Source of the DNA: Marixanthomonas ophiurae
GTDB taxonomy: Bacteria; Bacteroidota; Bacteroidia; Flavobacteriales; Flavobacteriaceae
Direction of reading: 5' to 3'
DNA: 64,000 nucleotides
Assembly (NCBI RefSeq): GCF_003413745.1
Contig: NZ_QVID01000001.1
Span: 868,001 to 932,000 of the forward strand
Part shown: in pieces, positions 54,474 through 64,000 of the stretch
Numbering within the stretch: the first letter of the stretch is position 1
How the letters are laid out: every line of letters starts with the position of its first letter
Position numbers and translations under genes: made by a program
The notes under the pieces: generated by a model
Database searches by the model: none
Told to the model about the DNA's origin: nothing
Seen by the model: the letters and a program-made list of their open reading frames with translations, nothing else

Positions 54474-56843
54474 TTAATTAGCTGCTGAGGCCACTTTTAT
54501 CTGTTGCTTCACTTCATTTCCTTGGGCATCGGTGGCAGTCAATAGATAAGCACCCGGTTTTATTAAAACGGAAATCTCATGAAAGGTTTCGGTTGAACCT
54601 ATGTAATTTGAATCAAGATACCAATAGACGGTCCGTTCTGGATCGCGGTGTGCAAGCTTGAAGATTAATTCTTGTGTAGCTTCATTAAAATCTTTTGCTA
54701 ATAAAATGGTTTCGTTTTTCTTCGGAACTATAAACTCCATCAATTTTTCGCCTTCTTGCATACAACCATTTTTAAAAGGTGGCAACGGTTTGTATTCAGG
54801 GTGCAAGGGTGCGTAGTAATATTCCATTACAGGCGGAAGGGCAAACCAACTCTTTTGTTTCATTTCAGACAATTCATAACAAGATGAATTTACGCGTGCT
54901 GTTTCTGAAGCATTTAAAAATACTTTTTGATGGTACGGACAAGGGTCGGTTTTCACACCGTTCTTTGGAATAAATTCCAAAATAGTTTCTTCACAAAACA
55001 CATTGGCTAAATGGCCACTTTTTTGGCATATTTCAGCTTCAGTTAGTTCATCATATGGCGTTGCAAACCACTCTGAAGTAGTGGGCAACACATCTAAGAC
55101 ATCAAACAAAACAGGTGCTGCGGCTTCAATTCCAGTTAAACCTGGACGACCTTCTCCATCGGCATTGCCTACCCAAACCCCTATGGCATATTTTGGGGTA
55201 ACGCCAACGGCCCACGCATCTTTAAAACCAAAACTAGTTCCCGTTTTCCATGCGATAGCCTGCGAATTACTGAAAAAACTCCAGTTTTCCTCCCCTTGTG
55301 GACGATTCACCTCCTTCATAGCAGTAAAAGCTTCATAAATAGCACCCGCATTAAAAGCAGAAGGATTCGCCTGTTTTTTTCCAAAATCAACTTTTTTATT
55401 TTTCACATAAGTGGGCTCGGTAAACTCATTGGGACGGTATTCGCTGGACGAGTGATTAAAATAATTCAAAGTCGAAGCAAGCCCCGCATATGCATTTGTA
55501 ACTTGCCACAAGGAACTTTCCGCTCCTCCAAGAATCAAGGATAAACCGTAGTAATCGGCAGGATGATCCATGCTGCTTAATTTAACGTCGTGCAGCCGAT
55601 TGTAAAACCGTTGTAATCCATATTCCTGAAGCATACGCACGGCGGGGACATTCAAGGAGCGCGACAAAGCTACACTAGCAGGAACAGCACCGTTAAAGGA
55701 ATTGTCAAAATTTTCAGGGCTATAGCCGTTTACTGTGGTTGGGACATCGGCTACTAGCATATTTGGTAATAACTCGCCACCATCTAGTAATGCAGAATAT
55801 AAAAAAGGTTTCAATACACTTCCGGTGCTTCGATTTTTGTCTATAATATCAACATAATTATTGTGATCAAGAGTAGTGGGAGCGTTGCCAACATACGCCA
55901 TCACTTCACGTGTATTTACATCTAAAATCAACACCGAGAGATTATGAATCTGATTTTGCTTTAGTTGAAAATGATGCTCTTTTACAATGCGATTGGTTTT
56001 TTGTTGCAGTGAAAGATCTATTGTGGTTTGTATGCGTTCACCGGGATATTCAATCCGGGATTTTTCGGTTAAATGAGGGGCAATTTCAGGAAGCGGCATC
56101 GGTTTACCGGGTAATCGTTCGGCGATTGCCAATTCATATGTCGTTTTATCGATTACATTTTTCTGAAATAATTTTAATAACAATCGATCACGTTTCTGTT
56201 TTAAAATAGGTTCATTTTTACCTGGAAAAATCAAAGCCGGGGCATTAGGTAAAACTGCTAATGCAGCCGATTGTCCCCAACTCAATTCACTGGCTGGAAT
56301 GCCAAAATACCGCCATGATGCGGTTTCCAACCCTACCACATTACCGCCAAAAGGCGCATGCGAAACATATAAATTTAAAATTTCATCTTTTGAATTTCCC
56401 GCTTCCAATCTGGTAGCTTGGAAAATCTCAATCAATTTTTCAAAATACGTTCGTTTTTGGTTTTTACGGGAAAGCCTGATTACTTGTTGGGTGAGTGTAC
56501 TTCCGCCACGACGGGAATCGGTCGTGATATTTTGCCAAAGCGCTTTTGTAATGGACACCGGATTAAAACCTGGATGACTGTAAAAATATTCATCTTCAAA
56601 ATATAAAATGGATTGCTCAAATCTATGAGGTACCGAATCCAGCTGTGGGAATCGCCATTGTCCGTCATCGGCAATACGAGCGCCCATCATAATTCCTTCC
56701 CGACTTTCAACAACGGTTGAGGTGGGTGTTTTAAATAATTGAGAAGGAAGACAAAACAACCAAACAAGGAAAACCACAAACATAACACTAAGTTTGAGCT
56801 TGTGTTTTTTAATGAAAGCTTTTACGTTCGTTTTCCTTTTCAA
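54474..56843 (-). CDS. pbpC: Penicillin-binding protein 1C
   Basis: This bifunctional glycan-strand synthase is anchored by an N-terminal TM (VMFVVFLVWLF). The transglycosylase domain has FEDEYFYSHPGF and RRGGSTLTQQV; the transpeptidase domain has the SxxK in STGSVLK, SRSLN and KTGTSFG. The last ~100 residues are the BiPBP_C domain. At 789 residues it is full-size. Start is TTG 56843, 33 bases after the alpha-2-macroglobulin stop, so the two form an operon, as in many Gram-negatives. Confidence 0.92.
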   Translation of the reverse strand: MKRKTNVKAFIKKHKLKLSVMFVVFLVWLFCLPSQLFKTPTSTVVESREGIMMGARIADDGQWRFPQLDSVPHRFEQSILYFEDEYFYSHPGFNPVSITKALWQNITTDSRRGGSTLTQQVIRLSRKNQKRTYFEKLIEIFQATRLEAGNSKDEILNLYVSHAPFGGNVVGLETASWRYFGIPASELSWGQSAALAVLPNAPALIFPGKNEPILKQKRDRLLLKLFQKNVIDKTTYELAIAERLPGKPMPLPEIAPHLTEKSRIEYPGERIQTTIDLSLQQKTNRIVKEHHFQLKQNQIHNLSVLILDVNTREVMAYVGNAPTTLDHNNYVDIIDKNRSTGSVLKPFLYSALLDGGELLPNMLVADVPTTVNGYSPENFDNSFNGAVPASVALSRSLNVPAVRMLQEYGLQRFYNRLHDVKLSSMDHPADYYGLSLILGGAESSLWQVTNAYAGLASTLNYFNHSSSEYRPNEFTEPTYVKNKKVDFGKKQANPSAFNAGAIYEAFTAMKEVNRPQGEENWSFFSNSQAIAWKTGTSFGFKDAWAVGVTPKYAIGVWVGNADGEGRPGLTGIEAAAPVLFDVLDVLPTTSEWFATPYDELTEAEICQKSGHLANVFCEETILEFIPKNGVKTDPCPYHQKVFLNASETARVNSSCYELSEMKQKSWFALPPVMEYYYAPLHPEYKPLPPFKNGCMQEGEKLMEFIVPKKNETILLAKDFNEATQELIFKLAHRDPERTVYWYLDSNYIGSTETFHEISVLIKPGAYLLTATDAQGNEVKQQIKVASAAN

Positions 56844-56876
56844 AATTTAATTTCAACATTTTATATAAATGATATT

Positions 56877-59800
56877 TTACTTTTCAACCTCAACCCACAT
56901 CCCCTTATTACGCGCATAATAATTACGGTCGTACATTGCTTCTACTTGTGTTCCTGGCAAATAATAGGTTCCTAAATAGGAAGCGTTCAATTTTACCGTA
57001 AACGTTTTCGACTTCTTTGCTCGTAAATCGAAGTAAAAGTTTACTCGGTCATCACGAATATCGGTATAACGAGCCTCGCCATTGGCTCCACCTCCAAGCT
57101 CCGTATAACTGGTATTGACAATTTCCCAACCACTTGGGAAGATTTTAGTGAGTGCCACGTTATTTATGTGATCATTTGAGATATTTGTGACTGTAACGGT
57201 TGCGGAAATTTCGGTTCCTTGACGTAACTTAGAAACGTCAATTGTTTTCCCTGTACCATCTAAATATTGTGCTTGAATGGTAAGGTTTTTTCGTTCTGCT
57301 AATTCTTTACCTAACGGAAGTTTCCCTTGCTGAATTAATGTAACATAGACTACATTTCCTTTTTTATTGGAAACCGATACTGAGTTGCCACCCATAGTAA
57401 ATCCAAGTTCTCGTTGCGCTACGGCACGTTCGGTTTTGATCTTTTTGGTTTTTCCATTGTCCGTATAGGTTAATTCCATCGCTTTCCCACCATTTTTATT
57501 GATCATTTTTGCCATAGCTAATAAAGAGTAAGCAGTTTCTTGCGTACTGTACCAACGCTGTGATGATAATTCTTTCGCTACGGAAACGGCCATCTCTCGT
57601 TGTTTTGAATCTCCCAAAGCCACCATCGTTTCTAAAGCCATTGCTTTGTTTCTAAAAGGGGATCCATAGGTGTAATAATCATACCGTTTAGGCTCAAAAT
57701 TGATGTTTGCAGTTTGTGAAATCTGCTCCGCCACGTTCTTTTTCCCGGCTAAAGCATAAGCTGCTGCCAATCTCCATTTAGCATCATTACTCAAGTTTTT
57801 AGACTCTCTAAGTCGGTTCATTGCTGCTAATTCGGGTTGGCCAGCTAGTGCCAAGGTGTACAACCGATACGCTTGTGTGAAACTGGAATTGTAACTCGTA
57901 CTGCTATTGCGCCATTGCCGTGCTGTATTTTTCTGAAACTGCAACCAACTACTTAAAAACGAAATGGGCAAGGCATATCCTTTTTGCTTCGCCTCTAGCA
58001 TAAAGTGGCCTACGTAATTGGTACTCCATTCATCAGCCTCTCGCTCGCCAGGCCAATAACTGAGACCGCCAGACGTGTTTTGATACGTCCCTAATTTTCT
58101 AATGGCGGTTTCTATATTTTTTTGAATGGTTTTTTTCTTATCGTACGTAATATCGAAGACGTCAGCTAAAAACAATTGTGGAAAAGCTGCCGAGGTAGTT
58201 TGCTCTACACAACCGTGTGGATACCGAATTAAGTATTCCATCCGTTTGCCGAAATTCATGGGCGGGACGGTAGAAAATTCGAGCATCACTCCGTTACTTC
58301 CCGATACACCGAAGGTTTCAAAATTAATAGTTTCATTTCCGTTTTCCGTCAAGGTGTATTGAGTGGTTTTTTGCGAAATAGGGTTCGGGTTTTCTACATC
58401 AATTTCTACGTTATAACTCGCTTTTTCTCCGCTTCCAGAAGCCAACACATCAATGGCTTGTATTTCAGAAGTAGGTAGTACTTCAAATTCAAAATTCACT
58501 ATTTTTTCACCTATCGAAGGAAATGATATGTTTTTTGAAGTTCCACTGATTGGTTTTAAGCTTTCGCCAGTTTTTACAGTAATTGTTGCATTTTTCACTT
58601 TTTCTTCCATCGCAAAAACGGTTACTGGAAGCGTTACTTTTTCACCTGGGGATAATTTCCGAGGAAGCGAAGCTAACACCATCAACGGCTTTCGTACCGG
58701 TGTTGTTTCGTCAGCTTTTCCATAGGCACTTTTTGAGTTGTCACCAGCAATAACCATGGTACGAACCGAACCGACATAATTAGGCATAGTAAGGGTATGC
58801 GATGCTTTTTCGCCGGCCTCCAAACTAAACGGACCTATATATTTTACCACGGGTTTAAATCGGTCAGCTTTTCGGTTTTTGGCACCGGCAGCCACGTCGC
58901 CACCACCAATAGCATAGATATTATCGACACTTCCAGAATACGAACCAATTACATCATCGTACATATCGAATGTCTTCACGCCCAGGGCTTCACGAGTGTA
59001 AAAAGCTTTGTGAATTTCTGGTGTTTTAAAGCGGGTAAGATCCAGCAAACCTTCATCGACCATGGCCAATGTATAGGTCATTGGTTTGTCATTTGCTTCG
59101 GAAACGTTCACGGTAAAGTTTTCTTCTGGCTTTAATACAGTTGGCATATTAATCTCCGGTTTTAAGATGGTTGAAGCATCTACCACCAACAACGGAATTA
59201 CACCATACAAACGAATGGGCAAATCGTTTTTAGTTTGTGCATGCGGTTGCAACAAGGAAATATTTACATACACGTTGGGCGTCATTTCCTTGGTAAGCTT
59301 GATTGCAGCTTTGGTCTCGCCTTTTTTAGTCTCAATCCAATGAGTTGCTAAAACCTCAGTGCCGTTTTCCACACTAATCAAGGCTCGACCTTCACTACCG
59401 GAAGGAAATGTTATAAAGGCTTCTTCGCCTACATTGTACTTTTCTTTATCAGCTGAAAAAACCAACATTTTAGCACTTTCAGCATCGCCATCAACAGGGG
59501 CTTTCCACCAATTTCGATAAAAATAAGCTACCCGACCTGTGGCGTGACCAGACTCTTTATCAATCACCCGAATTAAATACCGACCGCCTTCATCTTCTGG
59601 AATGTTGACGGTAAAATTGGCTTTTCCTTTGCCGTTGGTCGTGACCTTAAAATTTTTAACGGGTTTGTGAACGGTTGCATTTTCATAGCGGGATAGATTA
59701 TCGTTGCCGCGGTTCCACCACCAACGCCATTCAATTCTGAACACTTTTATTTCTACTTCACGGTTGGCACTCGCATTGCCTTGGGCATCGACAGTTGCAA

Positions 59801-62441
59801 CATCAAACTCCGTGTTTTCATCGGTAAAATAAGAACCGTATTTATGGGCCTCAGGCGAGCGTAATCCTACAAAATGTGAATAGGGCGCTAAGTTTTTTGA
59901 AAATACATCGATTGAAAAATCGCCTCCGCCTTCAAAAACCTTGGTTAAAAAAGTAGCTTGGAGCATTCCCGGAGCTTTGCCACTGATTTCAAAATCTTTT
60001 GAAAAGGCCGTGGTTCCTTCCGAAGAAAGTTTGGTATCCAACACTGGGACTTCTAGTTCGTTGAACGTTCGAACTGGGTCATTAAATTGATACTTTGGAT
60101 ATTTTTTAAAAGCGGTCGACGTTGTTCTAAGTGTAGCGTCCATTTCTACTTTTAAGTTTCGGGCTGGCGCACCGTGTAACCAAGCAGCGGTTGCCATTCC
60201 TTTTACCAGTTTGCTGGCATCGAGGATTTCATCGTCAAAATCCAATTTAATTTTTAAACGGTTTGGTTTTACTGTAGCAACCTTTAACGTTTTACTGAAT
60301 TTTACCCCTCCAACGGTCAAAGTAGCGTTCCAATTGCCGGTTGGAGCCGCTTGTTGAGTAGTGATGGGGAAGTGGTAAAAACCATCTTTGCTTGTGGACA
60401 CCTCCCTGCCCCCTTCAAGGGAGGAATTACCGCGTAAAACTGAACGTTGCACTAATTTTCCACGGGCGTCGGTTACTTCTAGTTTTACTGGATGGTTTTT
60501 GGGTAAAGGGTTGGCAACATCGTTCAATACAAAAGTCAAGTGAATGCTATCACCAGGGCGGTGTACCCCGCGTTCGGTATATAAAAACCCTTTAATTCCT
60601 TTTTGTAATTGTTTTCCAGAAACATCAAACTTACTTAATGATAATGCGTTTCCGTCTTCCAGTTTTGCGTAGGCATAGTCATTTCCCTTTTGGGCAACGG
60701 CAAACGCAATGTTCTTTTCACTGTCATATAAGGTCATCCCTTCAGAATCTGTTGTAACAGTTTCCACCAATTGCTGCTGATAATTATAGAGCTTGATTTT
60801 TACACCGCTTTCTGGGTTTGTAGTAAGTAGGTTATTGGTGATAAAATGATAGGAACGGTTGCTGCTTTCTTTAACAATCAAACCAAGATCACTGCCTAAC
60901 ACATTGCTGCTAATTATGCGATCTTGATTATAGTAGGCGGGATGGCAAGGGTTATCATTTTCACGCCAATTATAGGTATAATCGCGCCAACGGTATATTT
61001 CGTTATCCCAATACTGTTCTTCTAGTTCATCTTCATAGGTTTCGTCAGTGCTGGCATAATAATTTTCATTTTCTGTTTCTTCGGAAGTAGTTTCCGCGCA
61101 ATCATACGTAGTATATTCTTTCTTAAAACTTAGCTCTACGCGATAAATAGCACCTGGGTCGGCCTTAAAAAATTCAGAAAGATTTAAGGCGTGGGCTTTC
61201 CAAGTGTCATTACTTCCAATTGAATTTTCAGTTAGGTTGATGGTTTTTTTAGCAATGCGTCTACCTACTCGCTTTATATCGTACACATTGTTGCTGTTCA
61301 GGTTTGCCGTTTGTAAATATTGAAGGATGTTATCCTGATAAATCTTTATAATGCGTACATCAACTGCTGAAAGGTTAACCGTTTCAAAATAATAAGGCGT
61401 AGAAGTGGCATTGGGTAAGATTGTTCCTTTTGAAATAAGCCGAATGGCAGGTTTAAGCTCTTCAAAAGAAACCAATTCTGAAAATTCTTTTTTCAGACCG
61501 AAGTTTTCGGTGTTTTTAATTCCGTTGAAAATAGTAACGCGGGCATCGCCAGTGATTCGCGTGTTTGGATAGATATTCAAAACGTTTCCGTTTACTTCAA
61601 AACGGAGGTTTTGGAGGCTGTCAATAGTCACCAAACCTGCAAAATCTTGATTTTCCTTTAACGGATCGGAGAAATTAATGGCAAGGGAGGTTTGTGGCGA
61701 AAGGGTGCTTTCTACATCGATCACCGTAAAATTGTTCTGTCCAGGAATTTCGAAGGTGTTTTCACCTTTTGTTTCAGCACCTATCGCATCGCCATTCCAG
61801 CGTATTTTAATTTCTGAATCGTCTATCTTGCGCTGTATGCTATCAATAGTAAAACTGAAATATTTAGCATATTTCCCTTCCGAAGGCCATTGAAATTTTA
61901 AGTTTTTATTGTTTTGTTCTGCTTGAACCAGTTTTTTGGCTTTTTCTAATGTAATCACATCTGAAGTTTCTATGCTTCCATTTACATATTGCCATTTTTT
62001 ACTATAGGACTGCAAGTTGCCCAAATCGACTTTAAAATTGGGCGTAATGGTTTTAAAGCTGAAGGTGTATTCTTTAAAATCTTTCCCTACCCCATCATAG
62101 AGTTTACTCAGCTTTACTGTTACGGTGTATTCGGTGTCTGGTTTTAGGTATTCTGAAGGGTTGAAAATAAGAGTCCGACCGTTTTTTATGGTGAGTTTAC
62201 CTTCAGTTTTGGGTGAGATTGCTACATAATCTTTATCAATTTCCTGGGTGAGTTCAAATTGTTCTAAAGGTTGTTGCAACTCAATACGAATAGGCTCTGC
62301 AATGCTTTTGTTTCCGTAGGTATTATATGAAATATACTCTTTAAACTTAAAAAGATTATCGGTTTCTGAATGTTCTTTATCCCCGCAAGCGGAAAGAAAT
62401 ACAATAGCGACTAGGGCAAATAAACAAGACAGATTTTTCAT
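56877..62441 (-). CDS. Bacterial alpha-2-macroglobulin (YfhM-like) lipoprotein
   Basis: This is a 1,854-residue lipoprotein with lipobox FLSAC. It contains MG domains, an Asn/Glu/Tyr-rich acidic insert (about 440-500), the alpha-2-macroglobulin domain (TYTLAMVDEGLLDLTRFKTP) and an intact thioester GCVEQ in YPHGCVEQTTSAAFP, followed by the alpha-toroid thioester domain. Such proteins trap and covalently snare foreign proteases in the periplasm; linkage to PBP1C suggests a defence-and-repair pair. A palindromic repeat seems inserted in frame at 60401-60424 (residues about 673-680). Confidence 0.92.
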   Translation of the reverse strand: MKNLSCLFALVAIVFLSACGDKEHSETDNLFKFKEYISYNTYGNKSIAEPIRIELQQPLEQFELTQEIDKDYVAISPKTEGKLTIKNGRTLIFNPSEYLKPDTEYTVTVKLSKLYDGVGKDFKEYTFSFKTITPNFKVDLGNLQSYSKKWQYVNGSIETSDVITLEKAKKLVQAEQNNKNLKFQWPSEGKYAKYFSFTIDSIQRKIDDSEIKIRWNGDAIGAETKGENTFEIPGQNNFTVIDVESTLSPQTSLAINFSDPLKENQDFAGLVTIDSLQNLRFEVNGNVLNIYPNTRITGDARVTIFNGIKNTENFGLKKEFSELVSFEELKPAIRLISKGTILPNATSTPYYFETVNLSAVDVRIIKIYQDNILQYLQTANLNSNNVYDIKRVGRRIAKKTINLTENSIGSNDTWKAHALNLSEFFKADPGAIYRVELSFKKEYTTYDCAETTSEETENENYYASTDETYEDELEEQYWDNEIYRWRDYTYNWRENDNPCHPAYYNQDRIISSNVLGSDLGLIVKESSNRSYHFITNNLLTTNPESGVKIKLYNYQQQLVETVTTDSEGMTLYDSEKNIAFAVAQKGNDYAYAKLEDGNALSLSKFDVSGKQLQKGIKGFLYTERGVHRPGDSIHLTFVLNDVANPLPKNHPVKLEVTDARGKLVQRSVLRGNSSLEGGREVSTSKDGFYHFPITTQQAAPTGNWNATLTVGGVKFSKTLKVATVKPNRLKIKLDFDDEILDASKLVKGMATAAWLHGAPARNLKVEMDATLRTTSTAFKKYPKYQFNDPVRTFNELEVPVLDTKLSSEGTTAFSKDFEISGKAPGMLQATFLTKVFEGGGDFSIDVFSKNLAPYSHFVGLRSPEAHKYGSYFTDENTEFDVATVDAQGNASANREVEIKVFRIEWRWWWNRGNDNLSRYENATVHKPVKNFKVTTNGKGKANFTVNIPEDEGGRYLIRVIDKESGHATGRVAYFYRNWWKAPVDGDAESAKMLVFSADKEKYNVGEEAFITFPSGSEGRALISVENGTEVLATHWIETKKGETKAAIKLTKEMTPNVYVNISLLQPHAQTKNDLPIRLYGVIPLLVVDASTILKPEINMPTVLKPEENFTVNVSEANDKPMTYTLAMVDEGLLDLTRFKTPEIHKAFYTREALGVKTFDMYDDVIGSYSGSVDNIYAIGGGDVAAGAKNRKADRFKPVVKYIGPFSLEAGEKASHTLTMPNYVGSVRTMVIAGDNSKSAYGKADETTPVRKPLMVLASLPRKLSPGEKVTLPVTVFAMEEKVKNATITVKTGESLKPISGTSKNISFPSIGEKIVNFEFEVLPTSEIQAIDVLASGSGEKASYNVEIDVENPNPISQKTTQYTLTENGNETINFETFGVSGSNGVMLEFSTVPPMNFGKRMEYLIRYPHGCVEQTTSAAFPQLFLADVFDITYDKKKTIQKNIETAIRKLGTYQNTSGGLSYWPGEREADEWSTNYVGHFMLEAKQKGYALPISFLSSWLQFQKNTARQWRNSSTSYNSSFTQAYRLYTLALAGQPELAAMNRLRESKNLSNDAKWRLAAAYALAGKKNVAEQISQTANINFEPKRYDYYTYGSPFRNKAMALETMVALGDSKQREMAVSVAKELSSQRWYSTQETAYSLLAMAKMINKNGGKAMELTYTDNGKTKKIKTERAVAQRELGFTMGGNSVSVSNKKGNVVYVTLIQQGKLPLGKELAERKNLTIQAQYLDGTGKTIDVSKLRQGTEISATVTVTNISNDHINNVALTKIFPSGWEIVNTSYTELGGGANGEARYTDIRDDRVNFYFDLRAKKSKTFTVKLNASYLGTYYLPGTQVEAMYDRNYYARNKGMWVEVEK
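60401..60424. repeat. Palindromic repeat inside the alpha-2-macroglobulin coding sequence
   Basis: CCTCCCT (60401-60407) and AGGGAGG (60418-60424) flank a GC-rich spacer, giving SSLEGGRE on the coding strand. The G/C-rich tract is unlike neighbouring codons and resembles intergenic palindromes of flavobacterial genomes. Confidence 0.5.
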
Positions 62442-62526
62442 AATTGATGGTTTTTAGCGTTCTTAAAAGTATAAAGAATGTGACCTAACAACAAACAAAA
62501 GTCGCTGTTTTAGGGGGATAAAACGT

Positions 62527-62540
62527 CCCTGATTTCAGGG
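62527..62540 (-). terminator. Possible terminator of the ABM gene
   Basis: CCCTGA (62527-62532) pairs with TCAGGG (62535-62540) around a two-base loop; only a weak T-run (ACGTTTTATC) follows on the minus strand, about 160 bases past the stop. The rest of 62442-62700 shows no recognised feature. Confidence 0.35.
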
Positions 62541-62700
62541 GTTTCAATTTTTTAAAAATATTGGAAGGAAGCTATTTATGAAACGGAAAAACGATTAAGC
62601 TTCGTATTTGAAATTTTAACATTTAGGAAGAGTTTAACAAGCCTTTGCCCAATCTAGGTGTTTTTAGAAATGTACTTTATACATAGGTTTGGGGTAAGAA

Positions 62701-63003
62701 CTATTTTTTAAATTCATATTCTCGTTCCACTTTACAAATCCGCACTTTATACCAAGCATACCACTGTTTTCTACCTAATTTTTGAGCCATTTGATGGTCC
62801 AGATTGGCTTTCCAGTTTTTAATGGCTTCAAGATTTTCCCAATAACTTACGGTTATTCCTATTTGGGATCGAGCACTTTCAATACCTAAATATCCCGGCT
62901 GTTGTTTTGCAAGGCTTTCCATGGTTTGCGCCATTTCATCATAGCCTTTTATGGTTTCTGCTTGTTGACTGGTAAAAATAACTGCGTAATACGTTGAATC
63001 CAT
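62701..63003 (-). CDS. Antibiotic biosynthesis monooxygenase (ABM) domain protein
   Basis: The 100-residue protein has the ABM ferredoxin-like fold, seen in MESLAKQQPGYLGIESARS and TVSYWENLEAIKNWKANLDH; such proteins act as small oxygenases, haem-degrading enzymes or isomerases. No iron or haem ligand is evident. Its ATG is one base beyond the isoaspartyl peptidase stop, so the two are cotranscribed. Confidence 0.82.
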   Translation of the reverse strand: MDSTYYAVIFTSQQAETIKGYDEMAQTMESLAKQQPGYLGIESARSQIGITVSYWENLEAIKNWKANLDHQMAQKLGRKQWYAWYKVRICKVEREYEFKK

Positions 63004-63004
63004 A

Positions 63005-64000
63005 TTATTCTTTATAAAGACCTATTTTTAAATCTCCTTCAGCATTCATATGAGCACGATACATGCCAGCGGTATTAAATTCCATAGAAACATTTCCATC
63101 TTTATCAATAGCAATGATACCACCATTACCGCCTAAGTCTGGTACTTTCTTCTGTATCACTTCTTGCGCAGCTTCTTGAAGCGTTACACCTTTATATTCC
63201 ATCATGGCCGAAATATCATGCGCGACCATGGCACGGATAAAATATTCACCCCAACCCGTTGAAGAAACAGCACACGTAGCATTGTTGGCATAGGTTCCGG
63301 CACCGATAATAGGTGCATCCCCAATACGGTTCCAGCGTTTATTGGTCATTCCACCCGTTGAGGTTCCAGCAGCCAAGTTTCCGTTTTTATCTAAAGCGGC
63401 ACAACCCACGGTACCAAATTTAGAATCTTTAATAAATGGATCGTCGGCGAAGGAAACTTTTGAGTCGTGATCCAATTCGGCTTTTTCTTTATCTTTAATC
63501 CGTTGTAAGGACTGAAATCTTTTTTCTGTGTAGAAATAAGAAGGATCTACCAGTTCAAACCCTTGTTCTTCTGCAAAGCGTTCGGCCCCTGTTCCGCTAA
63601 GCATTACGTGTGGTGAGTTGTTCATTACCGTTAACGCTAAGTTTATTGGGTTTTTAATCTGCGTAACGCCCGCAACGGCTCCTGCATTTAAAGTAGCACC
63701 ATCCATAACAGAAGCATCTAGCTCATTTGTTTCTTCATGAGTAAATACAGCTCCTTTTCCGGCGTTAAATAAAGGAGAGTTTTCCATAACATTAATGGTT
63801 TTGGTAACTGCTTCCATAGCAGAGCCACCATTTTTTAAAACAGTATGTCCTATTTTAATAGCTTCTTCTAATTTTATTTTATAAGCATTTTCTAACGAAT
63901 CACTCATGTTTTTTTTCAGGATGATTCCGGCTCCTCCATGGATTACAATTCCGAAGTTTGGTTCAGCTTTTTGTTTGGTTTTTGTTAATTTATCAGAATT
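63005..64000 (-). CDS. Isoaspartyl peptidase/L-asparaginase (Ntn hydrolase), 5' end outside the window
   Basis: ATG 63907 is internal: the frame is open to base 64000 and encodes PNFGIVIHGGAGIILKK upstream, with IHGGAG the oxyanion-hole motif at the usual N terminus. The precursor self-cleaves before Thr in GTVGC to make alpha and beta subunits; GTSTGGM is part of the substrate site. It removes beta-linked isoaspartyl dipeptides. About 331 residues are visible; the upstream residues may include a signal peptide, which cannot be seen. Confidence 0.9.
   Translation of the reverse strand, partial: NSDKLTKTKQKAEPNFGIVIHGGAGIILKKNMSDSLENAYKIKLEEAIKIGHTVLKNGGSAMEAVTKTINVMENSPLFNAGKGAVFTHEETNELDASVMDGATLNAGAVAGVTQIKNPINLALTVMNNSPHVMLSGTGAERFAEEQGFELVDPSYFYTEKRFQSLQRIKDKEKAELDHDSKVSFADDPFIKDSKFGTVGCAALDKNGNLAAGTSTGGMTNKRWNRIGDAPIIGAGTYANNATCAVSSTGWGEYFIRAMVAHDISAMMEYKGVTLQEAAQEVIQKKVPDLGGNGGIIAIDKDGNVSMEFNTAGMYRAHMNAEGDLKIGLYKE

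Noticed and set aside
63005-63907. Complete isoaspartyl peptidase starting at ATG 63907
   Set aside because: The conserved IHGGAG motif lies upstream of this ATG in the same open frame, which continues to the window edge, so the gene is truncated by the window, not N-terminally short.

Overview
The window is AT-rich bacterial chromosome from a member of the Bacteroidota, most likely the family Flavobacteriaceae. Four things support this. Several genes are preceded by the Bacteroidota -7 box TAnnTTTG rather than a sigma70 box. Start codons have no Shine-Dalgarno sequence and A-rich leaders are common. One secreted protease carries a type IX secretion (T9SS) C-terminal signal. The order acpP, fabF, rnc, IPExxxVDY protein, pyk, divergent from purN and an RNase HI with a viroplasmin domain, is typical of flavobacteria. 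The assignment is inference from sequence alone.

Layout. 1-11.9 kb: end of a GreA-like gene, a FUSC membrane protein, two Rossmann oxidoreductases, a lone ABC ATPase, a prolyl oligopeptidase, a DoxX protein, then asd, mscL, alr and tdk. 12-20 kb: a coiled-coil protein, rsmI, an AhpD-like protein, recJ, lpxH, queD, an unlisted 32-residue membrane peptide, a MATE transporter, a GNAT enzyme and tRNA-Ala(GGC). 20-30 kb: an esterase, the two subunits of an AddAB-type helicase-nuclease separated by an OmpA protein and kbl, and a superoxide dismutase. 30.4-31.8 kb: the only long non-coding stretch, with a degenerate ~111-bp repeat, a 95-bp direct repeat carrying a covarying hairpin, and a small gene between the two copies. 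31.8-38 kb: a large PurF-type enzyme, a PfkB kinase, two paralogous lipoproteins and a T9SS-exported M43 metalloprotease. 38-44 kb: rnhA-like, purN and the acpP to pyk block. 44-54 kb: an SH3 lipoprotein, dinB, a small three-gene cluster, tetR and a complete RND efflux operon behind a GbsR-type regulator. 54-64 kb: pbpC and a very large alpha-2-macroglobulin lipoprotein, an ABM-fold protein, and an isoaspartyl peptidase running off the window.

Most of the window is core metabolism, repair and envelope maintenance. Most operons end in clear stem-loop terminators, so transcription units can be read directly. The efflux operon (regulator, adaptor, pump, outer-membrane channel) and the alpha-2-macroglobulin/PBP1C pair are the best-defined functional modules.

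The most notable observation is a run of ten C (coding strand) in codons 6-9 of the M43 metalloprotease. The only ATG is one base out of frame with an otherwise intact signal peptide and protease; nine C would join them. This is the architecture of a phase-variable on/off switch, although a homopolymer sequencing error must be excluded. Second are the covarying repeats around 30.6-31.7 kb. Third is a palindromic repeat that appears to have inserted in frame in the alpha-2-macroglobulin gene.
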